A stretch of 64,000 nt of DNA from Paenibacillus bouchesdurhonensis (GCF_900155685.1 NZ_LT732548.1:3650686-3714685), one strand, 5' to 3'; shown: positions 1-8,234, counted from the stretch's first letter. Numbers and translations: made by a program. Notes: generated from the letters alone by a model not told the origin.

Positions 1-98
1 ATACTTAGCTAATGGGCATTATACTTGAGGGTCATTCTTTTTACTAATAGAAGGATGAGCGACAATAATAAGAACAAATGCGTTGTCAGATATTTAAG

Positions 99-1172
99 CT
101 ATTGCTCTGTTTCAACTGTTTCCCATAACGAATCCCGTGACATATTAATGTGCTTCAATTGCTTCATACCATAGAGGAAATCAGGCTTCCGATTGACCAT
201 ACACATTCCTAAGTCCAGAACCCGCAAGCGCTTCAGCTTCTCTAGCTCGAGCGGTAGTTCATGGATCGAGGTGTATTGAATCGTAAGCTGCTCAAGTTGT
301 TCTAGCTCTCCGATCTCAGGAGGGATGCAATTTAGGCTGATCTCTTCCTTTGGCTTAACCCGATACCCGGGAGTCGGCCGATCCGAGCTCCCACATTGAA
401 TGCAAAGCTCTCTCAGATTCTTTAGTCTGGATATAGATGCGGGAATGCTCTCCAAATCAGCCGTCAAGATTTTCAATCGTTCAAGCTTACTTAACTCGAA
501 CAGTTCTTCGGGGAGACGATAAAGATCCTGTTCAAAAATTTCTAAATTACGCAGCTCCGTAAGGTACCGGATTTTCTCAGGCAGCTCTGTCAGCGCATGT
601 CCACTTATATACAACCAATCTGTTTTATGCTTAATGGCATCATCTAGCAGACGCTCCAAGTCCCGATGAGCCTTTAATTGGAAGAATAGCCCTGAAATTT
701 GATCCATGAGATCAATTGCTTCTTCCTCATCTACATCCATGCCATACATCTGTTCATGCACAATGGAGTAGAGGTAATCTCCCCCACCTTTTTTCAAAAA
801 ACATAAGTCTTCCGGCAGGTTCGGATAAATCCAATCTGACAGTCGGTTTGCCATTTGCTTCAGCAGATTCCCGCATTCTTCGCAGCATCTATAAAAATAG
901 TAGGTTCCCGCAGTATAAAAGGCACTGCTGCGATACATATTTCTTATTTGTGCAACCTCATCCATGTTTTCGCCATGAATTACGATTGTTTTCACGAGGT
1001 AAGGTTCCAACGCCTCCAAGACACCTGTATATTGGTGACATACCACATCCACCGGAATTTTCTCTCCTAACACAATAAACTCCGAATTCTGTATGGCCAA
1101 ATCTATTATCTGCTCGTAAGCTTCACCTCTTGGGTCTGTATACAATCTCATCTCGTAAGTCTCCATTCTCAT
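99..1172 (-). CDS. Leucine-rich repeat protein
   Basis: The product is 357 residues. The C-terminal half (about residues 190-350) is built of roughly six leucine-rich repeats of the bacterial type, seen as recurring blocks such as LTELPEKIRYLTELRNLEI and LHELP-like turns with leucines at fixed spacing. LRR domains form curved solenoids that bind other proteins. The N-terminal ~180 residues do not match a domain I recognise; they include a CCEEC cysteine cluster near residue 97. No signal peptide or membrane segment is visible, so it is probably cytoplasmic. It stands alone in an AT-rich accessory stretch with no obvious operon partner. The fold assignment is firm; the biological role is unknown. 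Confidence 0.75.
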   Translation of the reverse strand: MRMETYEMRLYTDPRGEAYEQIIDLAIQNSEFIVLGEKIPVDVVCHQYTGVLEALEPYLVKTIVIHGENMDEVAQIRNMYRSSAFYTAGTYYFYRCCEECGNLLKQMANRLSDWIYPNLPEDLCFLKKGGGDYLYSIVHEQMYGMDVDEEEAIDLMDQISGLFFQLKAHRDLERLLDDAIKHKTDWLYISGHALTELPEKIRYLTELRNLEIFEQDLYRLPEELFELSKLERLKILTADLESIPASISRLKNLRELCIQCGSSDRPTPGYRVKPKEEISLNCIPPEIGELEQLEQLTIQYTSIHELPLELEKLKRLRVLDLGMCMVNRKPDFLYGMKQLKHINMSRDSLWETVETEQ

Positions 1173-1601
1173 TTGAATACATAATATTTCTATTAGATTG
1201 ACTTTACGTACTTTTCAATTTGTTTTTTATGGTGCTTATCATGGGAAATAAATCCTCTTAAATATCCACGGATCGAAAACTTCTTAAATACTCAAACGAT
1301 TTCTTACGAAGTCCTTTTTCCTTTAGTTCATAAAAATCACGAAAGTTTTAATATTGAAATGATGTAGAATCATTCAAGACATTCATTAATGCACTTTTCT
1401 TCACTGAATTCTCTTCCCCGAAAGCACTTCTGACATACCAAGGGCAATGGCCCACAAAGTGAATATGATGTTATCCTTAATATAAATAAAGCCCTAACAC
1501 GTCCACTGTCAGGGTCAGTTGTCATTTATATATGTCTCCTCTTAATTCATCGAAGCATTATACTTCAAAAATCAATCTCTTACGCCATAGCCAATGGATA
1601 C
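1173..1601. other. Gap with decayed coding traces
   Basis: About 430 bases without an intact gene. On the minus strand short open stretches in shifting frames read like protein, for example FRDFYELKEKGLRKKSFEYL near 1270-1340 and HFVGHCPWYVRSAFGEEN near 1385-1460, each ended by stops. This suggests remnants of one or more degraded genes, though the pieces are too short to name. No RNA gene or clear promoter was recognised. Confidence 0.3.
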
Positions 1602-1961
1602 TTATTCAGATCTTTCTTCCACTTTTATTTTGAGTAATAACACTGTTAAATCCTCGTCAATCATTTGCTTTATTGCATTCATTTCTTGGTAGTCGTAAGT
1701 GTTTAAAGAATTCTTACCTACTCGATAGACTGCTAATATTTTAGTTTCTTCCGTTTCTAAACTAATGGGTTCATTTCCAATGGCATAATCCCAGGATCTA
1801 ATAGCTCCTTCTTTATAAAAAATATTTTCATCTATATTATGAGGGGCTATGCTTCCTGATGGGGAATATAAAAAAAATGATGGGTTATCGCTGTTATGAT
1901 TAATAATTCCAAACCCCATATGACCTTCTTCAACTTTATTAGGATTTAATCCATAGGACAT
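1602..1961 (-). CDS. Hypothetical protein; probably the 3' half of a split lipoprotein gene
   Basis: A 119-residue product counted from the only ATG. The frame is open further upstream to about 2099 and encodes plausible protein there (FDYNLKLPHANRSWVTVWVE), but no ATG, GTG or TTG exists in that upstream part and no ribosome site precedes the ATG at 1961. The conserved-looking portion therefore seems to start before any start codon. The simplest reading is that this is the C-terminal part of the lipoprotein gene at 2048-2590, separated by a one-base slip in a run of six G. I do not recognise the family and propose no function. Confidence 0.5.
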   Translation of the reverse strand: MSYGLNPNKVEEGHMGFGIINHNSDNPSFFLYSPSGSIAPHNIDENIFYKEGAIRSWDYAIGNEPISLETEETKILAVYRVGKNSLNTYDYQEMNAIKQMIDEDLTVLLLKIKVEERSE

Positions 1962-2047
1962 TTGAGTTAAAAAAATAGGTTCATTACTCCCGTTTTTATA
2001 CCCCTCAACCCAAACAGTTACCCAACTTCGATTTGCGTGTGGTAACT

Positions 2048-2590
2048 TTAAATTATAATCAAATAAAATCCCCCCTCGAAATATCCATATTTCGGTTTCC
2101 TATTGAGATTTAAACGCTTCTTGTAAAGTTCTTCACCTTCATTATCGACTATTATTATGTCATCTATTTCACTGATTTCTGTATTGGGAATCAAATAACC
2201 CTTCATTCCCGTAATCCCTCTTGAATAGGATTTACCATTAGTATAAGTAATTAAGATACGATCAGCACCAGAACTTAACAAGTTATCATTAATTACAACA
2301 GCTACAAATGGGTTGCCGTTTCCTACAAACACAGGATCTGAAGAATTAGTTCCCCATGATACTTTTTGATCGTATACCTTTCCGTGTTGATCTGCATAAA
2401 GTGTAACTAATGAATTCTCAAGCAAAATGATAGCTGAGTCATTAATCCATATACTATCTTGTAAATCTAATCTATTACTATACACATAATCAACTATTTG
2501 ATCATTGGTCGGGGCATTATATATTAGTTCAGTCTTGTTACACCCGATTAATAGGGTTACCAATAATAATAACAATATATACTTTTTCAT
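2048..2590 (-). CDS. Putative lipoprotein, likely truncated by a frameshift
   Basis: The 180-residue product starts with a lysine-containing, strongly hydrophobic leader and a lipobox (LLIGC, Cys17), so it should be lipid-anchored on the outer face of the membrane. The mature part is rich in beta-type residues and has no domain I can name. The ribosome site AAGGAG lies just upstream of the ATG. The reading frame ends with an unlikely hydrophobic tail, FYLIII, directly after a run of six G (2070-2075). With one additional G the frame would run on into the downstream open frame ending at 1602, giving a lipoprotein of about 328 residues. This gene is therefore either phase-variable, mutated, or affected by a sequencing error. 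Confidence 0.6.
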   Translation of the reverse strand: MKKYILLLLLVTLLIGCNKTELIYNAPTNDQIVDYVYSNRLDLQDSIWINDSAIILLENSLVTLYADQHGKVYDQKVSWGTNSSDPVFVGNGNPFVAVVINDNLLSSGADRILITYTNGKSYSRGITGMKGYLIPNTEISEIDDIIIVDNEGEELYKKRLNLNRKPKYGYFEGGFYLIII

Positions 2591-2634
2591 TTTTTCTCCT
2601 TATATGTCTATAGGGGATGTCGATTAACGTTTTT

Positions 2635-2727
2635 GTATTCACGATCCCGAGAACTAAGGGAGCGAAGCGACCAGCACTGAAACGGTTAGGTCGTTTAGCA
2701 GTGCCAGCCGATCCACAACGTGAATAC
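2635..2727. repeat. Inverted-repeat element A
   Basis: A 93-bp element bounded by a perfect 9-bp inverted repeat (GTATTCACG at 2635-2643, CGTGAATAC at 2719-2727). An inner pair, GCACTGAAAC and GTTTAGCAGTGC, can fold within it. It sits between two minus-strand genes and does not code. It resembles a small structured intergenic repeat; a related but looser element lies at 3559-3686. Confidence 0.45.
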
Positions 2728-2748
2728 GGGGTTATTTTGATTGAAAAC

Positions 2749-3114
2749 TTAAACCTTACTCAGTTTTTCAATGGCCTGATTTTCATCTGATAAGAAAAAT
2801 AAATCCCTTCCATTATTACTCTCATATATAAAATCCTTTAGACTCTTGCTTTGATAAATAGAGAAATTGCCAACTATAGCAATTTTCGTTTGATAATTGA
2901 TGAATTTTTGAAGTATTTCTCCCGCTAGACGCGTCCTCAAATCAAAAAATTCTTCACATATTGCTGATTTGTTTAAAATTATCCGATTGCTCCCAGCTTC
3001 ATAGCTAACCGTCGCTATAAGATCCAGCGCTGACTGGACATCAGTGATTAATACTTCATTGCTAGTAACCAATGCAATCTCTATTCCATCCTTATTAATA
3101 ATTCTTATATTCAT
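2749..3114 (-). CDS. DUF4180 domain-containing protein
   Basis: A short cytoplasmic protein of about 121 residues that I recognise as a DUF4180 family member from its conserved body: the N-terminal MNIRIINKDGIEIALV, then a central block around RIILNKSAICEEFFDLRT, then LAGEILQKF and a C-terminal FIYESNNGRDLFFL. The family has no established biochemical role. I chose the ATG at 3114 because a GGAGG site lies six bases before it; upstream ATGs at 3120 and 3132 are too close to, or ahead of, that site. It is a single gene within the AT-rich accessory stretch. Confidence 0.75.
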   Translation of the reverse strand: MNIRIINKDGIEIALVTSNEVLITDVQSALDLIATVSYEAGSNRIILNKSAICEEFFDLRTRLAGEILQKFINYQTKIAIVGNFSIYQSKSLKDFIYESNNGRDLFFLSDENQAIEKLSKV

Positions 3115-3167
3115 AATCATCCTCCAACACACTATTTATAAACTTATGAAATTTCATCTAGCTTCTA

Positions 3168-3476
3168 TTACTCAAATCCATCTTCGGGTTCACCAATATC
3201 AAAACCTAATACTTTTGTTGCTTGCAATTTAAATTTTTCTATCCAAGAATTCCAATCTCTATTAGTCATCTGTGCATAAAATGATAATCCACTTGGCTCA
3301 ACAGATGCCACAATAAAAACATCATCATTTTCATGCCCAAACCAATATGGGATTCCATTTTTATACCCTACCCAACCTGGCATACTCTCATATACATAAG
3401 GAACTTTATCCCATACTTCATCAGGTAGATAATACCATATATTTAAATTGCAATTATGAGAGGTTGTTGTATTCAA
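3168..3476 (-). CDS. Small conserved hypothetical protein
   Basis: A 102-residue, tryptophan- and tyrosine-rich acidic protein (motifs NIWYYLPDEVW, MPGWVGY, IPYWFGHE, SVEPSGLSFYAQM). No signal peptide or membrane span is visible. The start is TTG at 3476 with AGGGGGAA eight bases upstream. The size, acidity and accessory setting are those of small immunity-type proteins, but no toxin partner is visible, so this remains a guess. Confidence 0.55.
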   Translation of the reverse strand: MNTTTSHNCNLNIWYYLPDEVWDKVPYVYESMPGWVGYKNGIPYWFGHENDDVFIVASVEPSGLSFYAQMTNRDWNSWIEKFKLQATKVLGFDIGEPEDGFE

Positions 3477-3558
3477 TGATTGTTCCCCCTTAACCTAAGA
3501 CTTATAGTTTCCCACCTAATTACTTCCCCTGTTTTCAGTTATTATATAATGCTGGTAA

Positions 3559-3686
3559 ATTCACGAACCTTTACTTTCTTAAGTGGCCAAAGGAAAAGCC
3601 TGCGAAACGGCTAAGCAGCGACAGCTTGGATTCGCCTTCAGTAGTGACTCTTGCGACCAAGACGGCTTACTCGCTGATAAGTGAAT
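3559..3686. repeat. Inverted-repeat element B
   Basis: A non-coding element of about 128 bp with ends ATTCAC (3559-3564) and GTGAAT (3681-3686) in inverted orientation and internal complementary pieces. Its ends match the core of element A at 2635-2727, and both contain a GAAACGG-T/C-TA block, so they may be divergent members of one family. Confidence 0.3.
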
Positions 3687-3791
3687 ATCATGTAATGTTC
3701 GACGTTTTTCCAATCATTCCTCTCCAATCACTGGTATTTCTCAACTAACCAGTCCAGGACTAATCTATAATCAGCTCTCAAAAGTTTGAAT

Positions 3792-3935
3792 ATGGAAGTT
3801 CATATGATTGATCCAGTTTTGGAACAAGAGGGAATGAGAGTTTATGAGTATTGGGGCGGAAATTATCGTCCATTAGAGGAACTGTTGAAAGAAAGCTTCA
3901 ACATGCCTGAGAAGGGGAATAGTACTCATTCTTAA
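3792..3935 (+). pseudogene. Remnant: C-terminal fragment of an unidentified gene
   Basis: A 47-codon open stretch (MEVHMIDPVLEQEGMRVYEY, then WGGNYRPLEELLKESF) followed within 30 bases by a perfect terminator hairpin. The composition reads like real protein, but there is no ribosome site before the ATG and stops close the frame upstream at 3768. This pattern fits the tail of a gene whose 5' part has been deleted. I cannot name the family. Confidence 0.4.
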
Positions 3936-3964
3936 AATCTAAAGTACGACTCCTCTTGAAACTA

Positions 3965-4008
3965 CACCAAAAAGACATGGCCTAGAAGAAGGCCATGTCT
4001 TTTTGGTG
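3965..4008 (+). terminator. Intrinsic terminator with 18-bp stem
   Basis: Arms at 3965-3982 and 3991-4008 are perfectly complementary (CACCAAAAAGACATGGCC and its complement) around an 8-base loop, and include A/T tracts on both flanks. It follows the gene remnant ending at 3935 and could work in both directions. Confidence 0.75.
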
Positions 4009-4101
4009 TGCTACGTTACTGCATGGATAATTCCCCCAACACCGGGCTATTCATATTCCCTACAGATGCACATGCAACGCCCTTCCCGCTCTATCACCAA
4101 C

Positions 4102-4147
4102 TTGACTATGAGCAGGAGCATGTTAAAATTCAATCATTCGAATGATT
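4102..4147 (+). promoter_or_regulatory. ytxJ promoter with palindromic operator
   Basis: A -35 TTGACT (4102-4107), 16-bp spacer and -10 TAAAAT (4124-4129) place the start near 4136. The perfect 16-bp palindrome AATCATTCGAATGATT (4132-4147) sits exactly there, where a bound repressor would block initiation. The regulator is not identified. Confidence 0.5.
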
Positions 4148-4173
4148 ATAATTAGCGAGGAGAGTATGCTTCT

Positions 4174-4512
4174 ATGAACTGGAAAGAAATAACGACACTT
4201 GAAGAGTGGAATGAGATTATGGCTAAATCAACAGAACGTGGACAGGTTATTTTAAAACATAGCACGACATGTCCTGTTAGCTCCAACGCGCTTCATGAAT
4301 ATGAACAATATTTGCAGGATACACCTAATCAGGATTTGGATTATACATTAGTGAAAGTCATTGAATCCCGTCCGGTGTCAAACAAGATCGCAGAGGATTT
4401 GAATGTCAAGCACGAGTCGCCGCAAATTATATTTATTAAGGATGAAGCCAAATACTGGACAACCTCACACTGGTCAGTTACGAAGGCGCATATGACCGCC
4501 GTATTGGACTAA
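4174..4512 (+). CDS. ytxJ: Bacillithiol-linked redox protein YtxJ (monothiol bacilliredoxin BrxC)
   Basis: A 112-residue thioredoxin-fold protein of the YtxJ family. These proteins act in the cytoplasm of bacillithiol-producing Firmicutes, removing bacillithiol from mixed disulfides on proteins after oxidative stress. The hallmark TCP-x-S motif is present as TCPVS (Cys near residue 33), followed by the cis-proline region ESPQIIFIKDEAKYW. The length is typical. GAGGAGA lies eight bases before the ATG. It is monocistronic, followed by a shared terminator at 4607-4650, and faces trxA. A palindrome at its promoter start suggests dedicated control. Confidence 0.88.
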   Translation: MNWKEITTLEEWNEIMAKSTERGQVILKHSTTCPVSSNALHEYEQYLQDTPNQDLDYTLVKVIESRPVSNKIAEDLNVKHESPQIIFIKDEAKYWTTSHWSVTKAHMTAVLD

Positions 4513-4606
4513 TGGCTAATTGAGGATTGGTCTCCAAATCAACTTGAATCGAAGAGTGTTGAAGTAACCCGCCTTCATGGTAGTAATGGACTACTTCCTA
4601 AAAAAA

Positions 4607-4650
4607 CAGCAGCCCGATTGATGCTTCTTATCAATCGGGCTGCTGCTTTA
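4607..4650. terminator. Bidirectional terminator between ytxJ and trxA
   Basis: A 15-bp perfect stem (CAGCAGCCCGATTGA, 4607-4621, with its complement at 4631-4645) and a 9-base loop. A-runs precede it and T-rich sequence follows, so it can end both convergent genes. Confidence 0.85.
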
Positions 4651-4681
4651 TCTCACTTTCGCCTGAATCATTCCTTCGGAT

Positions 4682-4999
4682 TTAAGCCAATAATTGCTCA
4701 ATTTTTGTTTTCAAATCCTGTTTCGAACGTAACCCGACCAGCTTTTCGACGATGTGGCCATCTTTGAACAAAATAAGCGTAGGAATTCCCGTAATTCCTA
4801 GTTGCCCCGCCAATTCGACCTCTTCATCAACATTAACCTTGGCGATAACTGCTCGCCCATTCACTTCATTCGCCAACTCTTCCACGATTGGCAGTTGAAC
4901 TCTACAAGGCCCGCACCACGGTGCCCAAAAATCAATGAGGGTAACGCCGGATTGAACTTGATTTTGAAACGAATCTTTTGTTAGTGCAATAGCTGACAT
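4682..4999 (-). CDS. trxA: Thioredoxin
   Basis: A 105-residue classical thioredoxin: FWAPWCGPC active site, cis-proline segment GIPTLILF, and the C-terminal LVGL-x-S helix. It reduces protein disulfides in the cytoplasm and is a natural electron donor for ribonucleotide reductase, whose gene lies just upstream on the same strand. I chose the ATG at 4999 because GGAGGA lies eight bases ahead; the ATG at 5014 overlaps that site's own surroundings. It has its own control region with a 12-bp perfect inverted repeat at 5048-5075, and the nrdJ transcript ends before it, so it is regulated separately. Confidence 0.93.
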   Translation of the reverse strand: MSAIALTKDSFQNQVQSGVTLIDFWAPWCGPCRVQLPIVEELANEVNGRAVIAKVNVDEEVELAGQLGITGIPTLILFKDGHIVEKLVGLRSKQDLKTKIEQLLA

Positions 5000-5047
5000 A
5001 GAAGGTTCCTCCATTTTCGTTTATTTATTAGAAATAATCTTTCTCAA

Positions 5048-5075
5048 ATTATACATATACCCCTATATGTATAAT
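5048..5075. promoter_or_regulatory. Perfect 12-bp inverted repeat upstream of trxA
   Basis: ATTATACATATA, a CCCC spacer, then TATATGTATAAT, about 50 bases before trxA. The ATACCCCTAT core resembles operators of CsoR/CstR-family copper or persulfide sensors, and the site overlaps the expected promoter. The regulator assignment is an inference from the motif only. Confidence 0.5.
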
Positions 5076-5170
5076 AGGCCGATGATTCCTCATTGTCAAC
5101 CCATTCAGTCCTTCTCTACGGCTCCAATTAATACGTTTTTCATCTCCTTATAAATGAAGGAGATAACCAA

Positions 5171-5203
5171 AAAGCCCGATCCGGTAAAGGAATCGGGCTT
5201 TAT
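5171..5203 (-). terminator. nrdJ terminator
   Basis: Complementary arms AAGCCCGAT(T) and AATCGGGCTT around a short loop, with TTTTT following on the minus strand. It lies about 70 bases after the nrdJ stop. Confidence 0.75.
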
Positions 5204-5271
5204 ACTATTCAGAATGAATCACTAACAGCAATCATAAATCATTACATTCGCTAGCCACACATTAAGTTATC

Positions 5272-7992
5272 TTACGAACACTTGCTATACCCGCAGTTGG
5301 CGCACGTTTTGCAACCTTCCACATTCAGCAGCGAGGCCGAGCCGCAGGATGGGCACAGATCTCGTGAGGTCGTTGGCGCACCTGCCGAATTTACCGTGCC
5401 GCTTCCATTCGTGATGGGCGCGAAGACCGACTCGTGAGCCGTCTCCTCATGATGCGCCACAGTCGCAGCTACCGGAGCCGGGTCATGATCATCGTATGGG
5501 CCATGCTGCACATGGATTTCCAGTGCTTTGGCAACGGCATCCGCAATCGACTCGACGCGATTCGGGCCGAAGCCGATGGCGCCGGAACCGCCAATGCCTT
5601 TCAGATGCTTGATCAGCAGCTCCACCTTCTGTCCATGATCGCCGTAGCGCAGGAACAAGGAACATACGCGGCCCAGAGCTTCCGCCATGGCGAACACGTC
5701 TGACCCTGCTTTACCAACGTTCAGAAAAATCTCGCTCGGAATACCGTTCAAATCATTTATCGTAATGTACGCCATACCAAATGGCGTGTTGATTTTATAG
5801 GTTGCTCCGTGAAGAACCTGCGGACGCTTCTTGTACTGCTTGTCGAACACCGTTTTCTCGCTTGGATCCACTCCGGCAGAGAGCGATTGATCCAGACCGC
5901 TTAACGCAGACTGCTCCGCACTCGTTACCGAGCCATCTGCACTCGCCGCAGCCCCAGCTCCTTCACCAGCGGATACGCCCGCCTCAGCACCGCCAGCCGA
6001 AGCTCCGTTTGCTGAATCGCCCTCAGAGGCTCCAAGTCCTGCCGCCTCAACCTTGTCTTCCTTCTTCTCCGTTTGCAGAACTTGGATATCGCGGCTGCCA
6101 TCACGGTAAATCGTTACGCCTTTACAGCCCAGATCGAACGCCAGTTCATACAGGCGCTTCGTCTCTTCCACCGTGAAGTCGGCAGGACAGTTCGCCGTCT
6201 TGGAAATCGAGCTGTCTACCCAGCGCTGAATCGCTGCTTGCGCCCGGATATGATCCTCTGCGGACAGATCCATGGCCGTTACGAAATAATCCGGCAGCTT
6301 CTCGCCAGGATGCGCATCCATCCACTCCTGAGCGATCGGTACAAATTGCTCATCGAAGCCAAGCCGGCTCTGACGGTAATATTTGAACGCGAAGTAAGGC
6401 TCGATGCCAGTAGAGGTGCCGACCATTGTTCCAGTGCTTCCCGTCGGGGCCTGAGTAATGATCGTTACGTTACGTATTCCCTTTTCGCGAACCGCCTCTC
6501 CAACTTCTGGATAGACTTCAGTCATGACCTTCATAAATCCGCTTTGCAAATACTTGTCCGCTTCAAATGCCGGGAACGAGCCCTTTTCTGCTGCGATATC
6601 CGCCGAAGCGAGATAAGCTTCCTTCGCAATAAAGCCATATAATTTATCGAGGAATTCCAGCGATTCCGGACTGCCATAACGGATGTTCAGCTTGATCATC
6701 AGTTCGGCCAGCCCCATCGTACCGAGGCCTACGCGGCGCTCGTTCTTCTGGTTCTTCTCGTTTTCCTCAAAATGATACGGCGTCGTGTTAATGACATTAT
6801 CCAAGAAGCGTACAGAATAGCGCGTAGTCAGCGCCAGATCATCCCATGCAACATCATGTTTATCCTCATCATAGAACTTCGACAGGTTCATCGCCGACAG
6901 GTTACAAACTCCCCAGCCTGGCAGACCCTGCTCACCGCAAGGATTCGTACAAATAATCGGATTGAAATACCAGCTGTTCGACATCTGGTTGTAGTATTCC
7001 ATAAATACGACGCCCGGTTCGGCTGATTTCCATGCCGATTCAATGATCGTATGCCAAATTTCCCGTGCCTTCACCGTACGGAAGTGGTTAACTCTACGGC
7101 CGGCTGCCTTCCATTTCTCTAGGTCGCCGTCCCACACTTCATTATAGTCCTCATAGGTTGTATCTGGGAAAACAAGTTCCCAATCCAAATCTTCCTTCAC
7201 GGCCTTCATGAAGCCGTTGCTGACGCAAACCGATAAATTCGCGTTGGTCACTTGCCCCATCGTTTGCTTAACCGTAATGAAATCAAGCAAATCCGGATGC
7301 CAGTCGTTAATCATAAGCATGAGCGCACCGCGCCGGCTGCCTCCTTGCTCGATCAAACCAGTCGTATAGCTGAACAGCCCGCCCCAGGATACGGCACCGC
7401 TTGACGAGCCGTTAACACCCTTGACGACTGCACGACGTGGACGCAGGGAGCTCAAATTAATCCCGACTCCGCCCCCGCGAGCCATAATTTCGGTCATTTC
7501 GGACAATGTCTCCATAATGCCGCCCCGGCTGTCCTTTGGCGAAGGGATGACGTAGCAGTTAAACAGCGTCAACTCATCGCTGGCTCCGGCACCTGCGGCA
7601 ATGCGTCCGCCCGGAACGAGCTTCCAATCGTCCAATACGTAACGGAACTTCTCCTCCCACTCCTGCTGCAGCTCTGGGGTAGCTTCCGCAGAAGCCATCG
7701 CAGTAGCGAGGCGATCCCACATTTCCTCCGGTGTTTTCTCAATATTCAACGTCAGCTTCTCAACATCCGATTGTACGAGTTCGCCGGTGCGAGTCTTCAC
7801 CGTAACTATTCGCCCGTCACGCGCTACAACCTCACCTACTTCTTTCGTCGGAAACTTTGGATCATCCTTGGTCAGTACAAGGACAACATCACCAACCTTC
7901 GCATCGCTAGGATCAGGATTTTTCCAGGCGTACCGATCCAAAAAGATTTTTTCACTAAGTCCCTCCAGACGTTGCTTCTGCTCTGTTTTCAA
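5272..7992 (-). CDS. nrdJ: Adenosylcobalamin-dependent (class II) ribonucleotide reductase
   Basis: About 906 residues. It reduces ribonucleoside di- or triphosphates to deoxy forms using adenosylcobalamin as radical source and is oxygen-tolerant. Visible class II features are FNCYVIPSP, ARGGGVGINLSSLRPRR, NPCGEQGLPGWGVCNLSAMN and GLAELMIKLNI in the catalytic barrel, and a C-terminal CPSCGS...CKTCANCGYSKC zinc-ribbon tail with the shuttle cysteines. Between the barrel and the C-terminal domain (roughly residues 655-725) is a low-complexity Gly/Ala/Ser linker. The TTG at 7992 is preferred as start: AGGAGG is seven bases before it and lies too close to the GTG at 8001. The leader is long and carries an NrdR-like box and a strong hairpin. 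Thioredoxin, the usual reductant, is the next gene. Confidence 0.93.
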   Translation of the reverse strand: MKTEQKQRLEGLSEKIFLDRYAWKNPDPSDAKVGDVVLVLTKDDPKFPTKEVGEVVARDGRIVTVKTRTGELVQSDVEKLTLNIEKTPEEMWDRLATAMASAEATPELQQEWEEKFRYVLDDWKLVPGGRIAAGAGASDELTLFNCYVIPSPKDSRGGIMETLSEMTEIMARGGGVGINLSSLRPRRAVVKGVNGSSSGAVSWGGLFSYTTGLIEQGGSRRGALMLMINDWHPDLLDFITVKQTMGQVTNANLSVCVSNGFMKAVKEDLDWELVFPDTTYEDYNEVWDGDLEKWKAAGRRVNHFRTVKAREIWHTIIESAWKSAEPGVVFMEYYNQMSNSWYFNPIICTNPCGEQGLPGWGVCNLSAMNLSKFYDEDKHDVAWDDLALTTRYSVRFLDNVINTTPYHFEENEKNQKNERRVGLGTMGLAELMIKLNIRYGSPESLEFLDKLYGFIAKEAYLASADIAAEKGSFPAFEADKYLQSGFMKVMTEVYPEVGEAVREKGIRNVTIITQAPTGSTGTMVGTSTGIEPYFAFKYYRQSRLGFDEQFVPIAQEWMDAHPGEKLPDYFVTAMDLSAEDHIRAQAAIQRWVDSSISKTANCPADFTVEETKRLYELAFDLGCKGVTIYRDGSRDIQVLQTEKKEDKVEAAGLGASEGDSANGASAGGAEAGVSAGEGAGAAASADGSVTSAEQSALSGLDQSLSAGVDPSEKTVFDKQYKKRPQVLHGATYKINTPFGMAYITINDLNGIPSEIFLNVGKAGSDVFAMAEALGRVCSLFLRYGDHGQKVELLIKHLKGIGGSGAIGFGPNRVESIADAVAKALEIHVQHGPYDDHDPAPVAATVAHHEETAHESVFAPITNGSGTVNSAGAPTTSRDLCPSCGSASLLNVEGCKTCANCGYSKCS

Positions 7993-8102
7993 AGAAAACA
8001 CCCTCCTCTAAATAATATTTTGCGCACGCTCAGCTCCATAATCCGCAGTGGGTTGTCAACTTTTGTCGAAACAAAAAGTCATATCCTACCCCAAAGAGGC
8101 GC

Positions 8103-8149
8103 AAAAAAATGTCGGTAGCTGCGCAGATGCCTCACCTGCACAATTACCG
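8103..8149 (-). ncRNA. Hairpin plus T7 in the nrdJ leader (attenuator or riboswitch part)
   Basis: On the minus strand a 14-bp stem (arms 8136-8149 and 8113-8126, one mismatch, two G-U pairs) with loop GTGAGGCAT is followed by seven T. It lies 110 bases before nrdJ and downstream of the apparent promoter, so most transcripts would have to read through it. The AGGTGAGGC in the 5' arm and loop recalls a conserved piece of M-box leaders, but the rest of that motif is not evident. Confidence 0.45.
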
Positions 8150-8234
8150 CCGATTTCTGTCTGTTCTCTAACCTTTTTCTTATTTAATTTATAACCTTCA
8201 TTCACATCACATAAACGATCTTTTTATGTATAAA

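Noticed and set aside
5802..6642. Long plus-strand open frames opposite nrdJ
   Set aside because: They are antisense to a well-supported conserved gene, with composition expected from the complementary strand and no ribosome sites.
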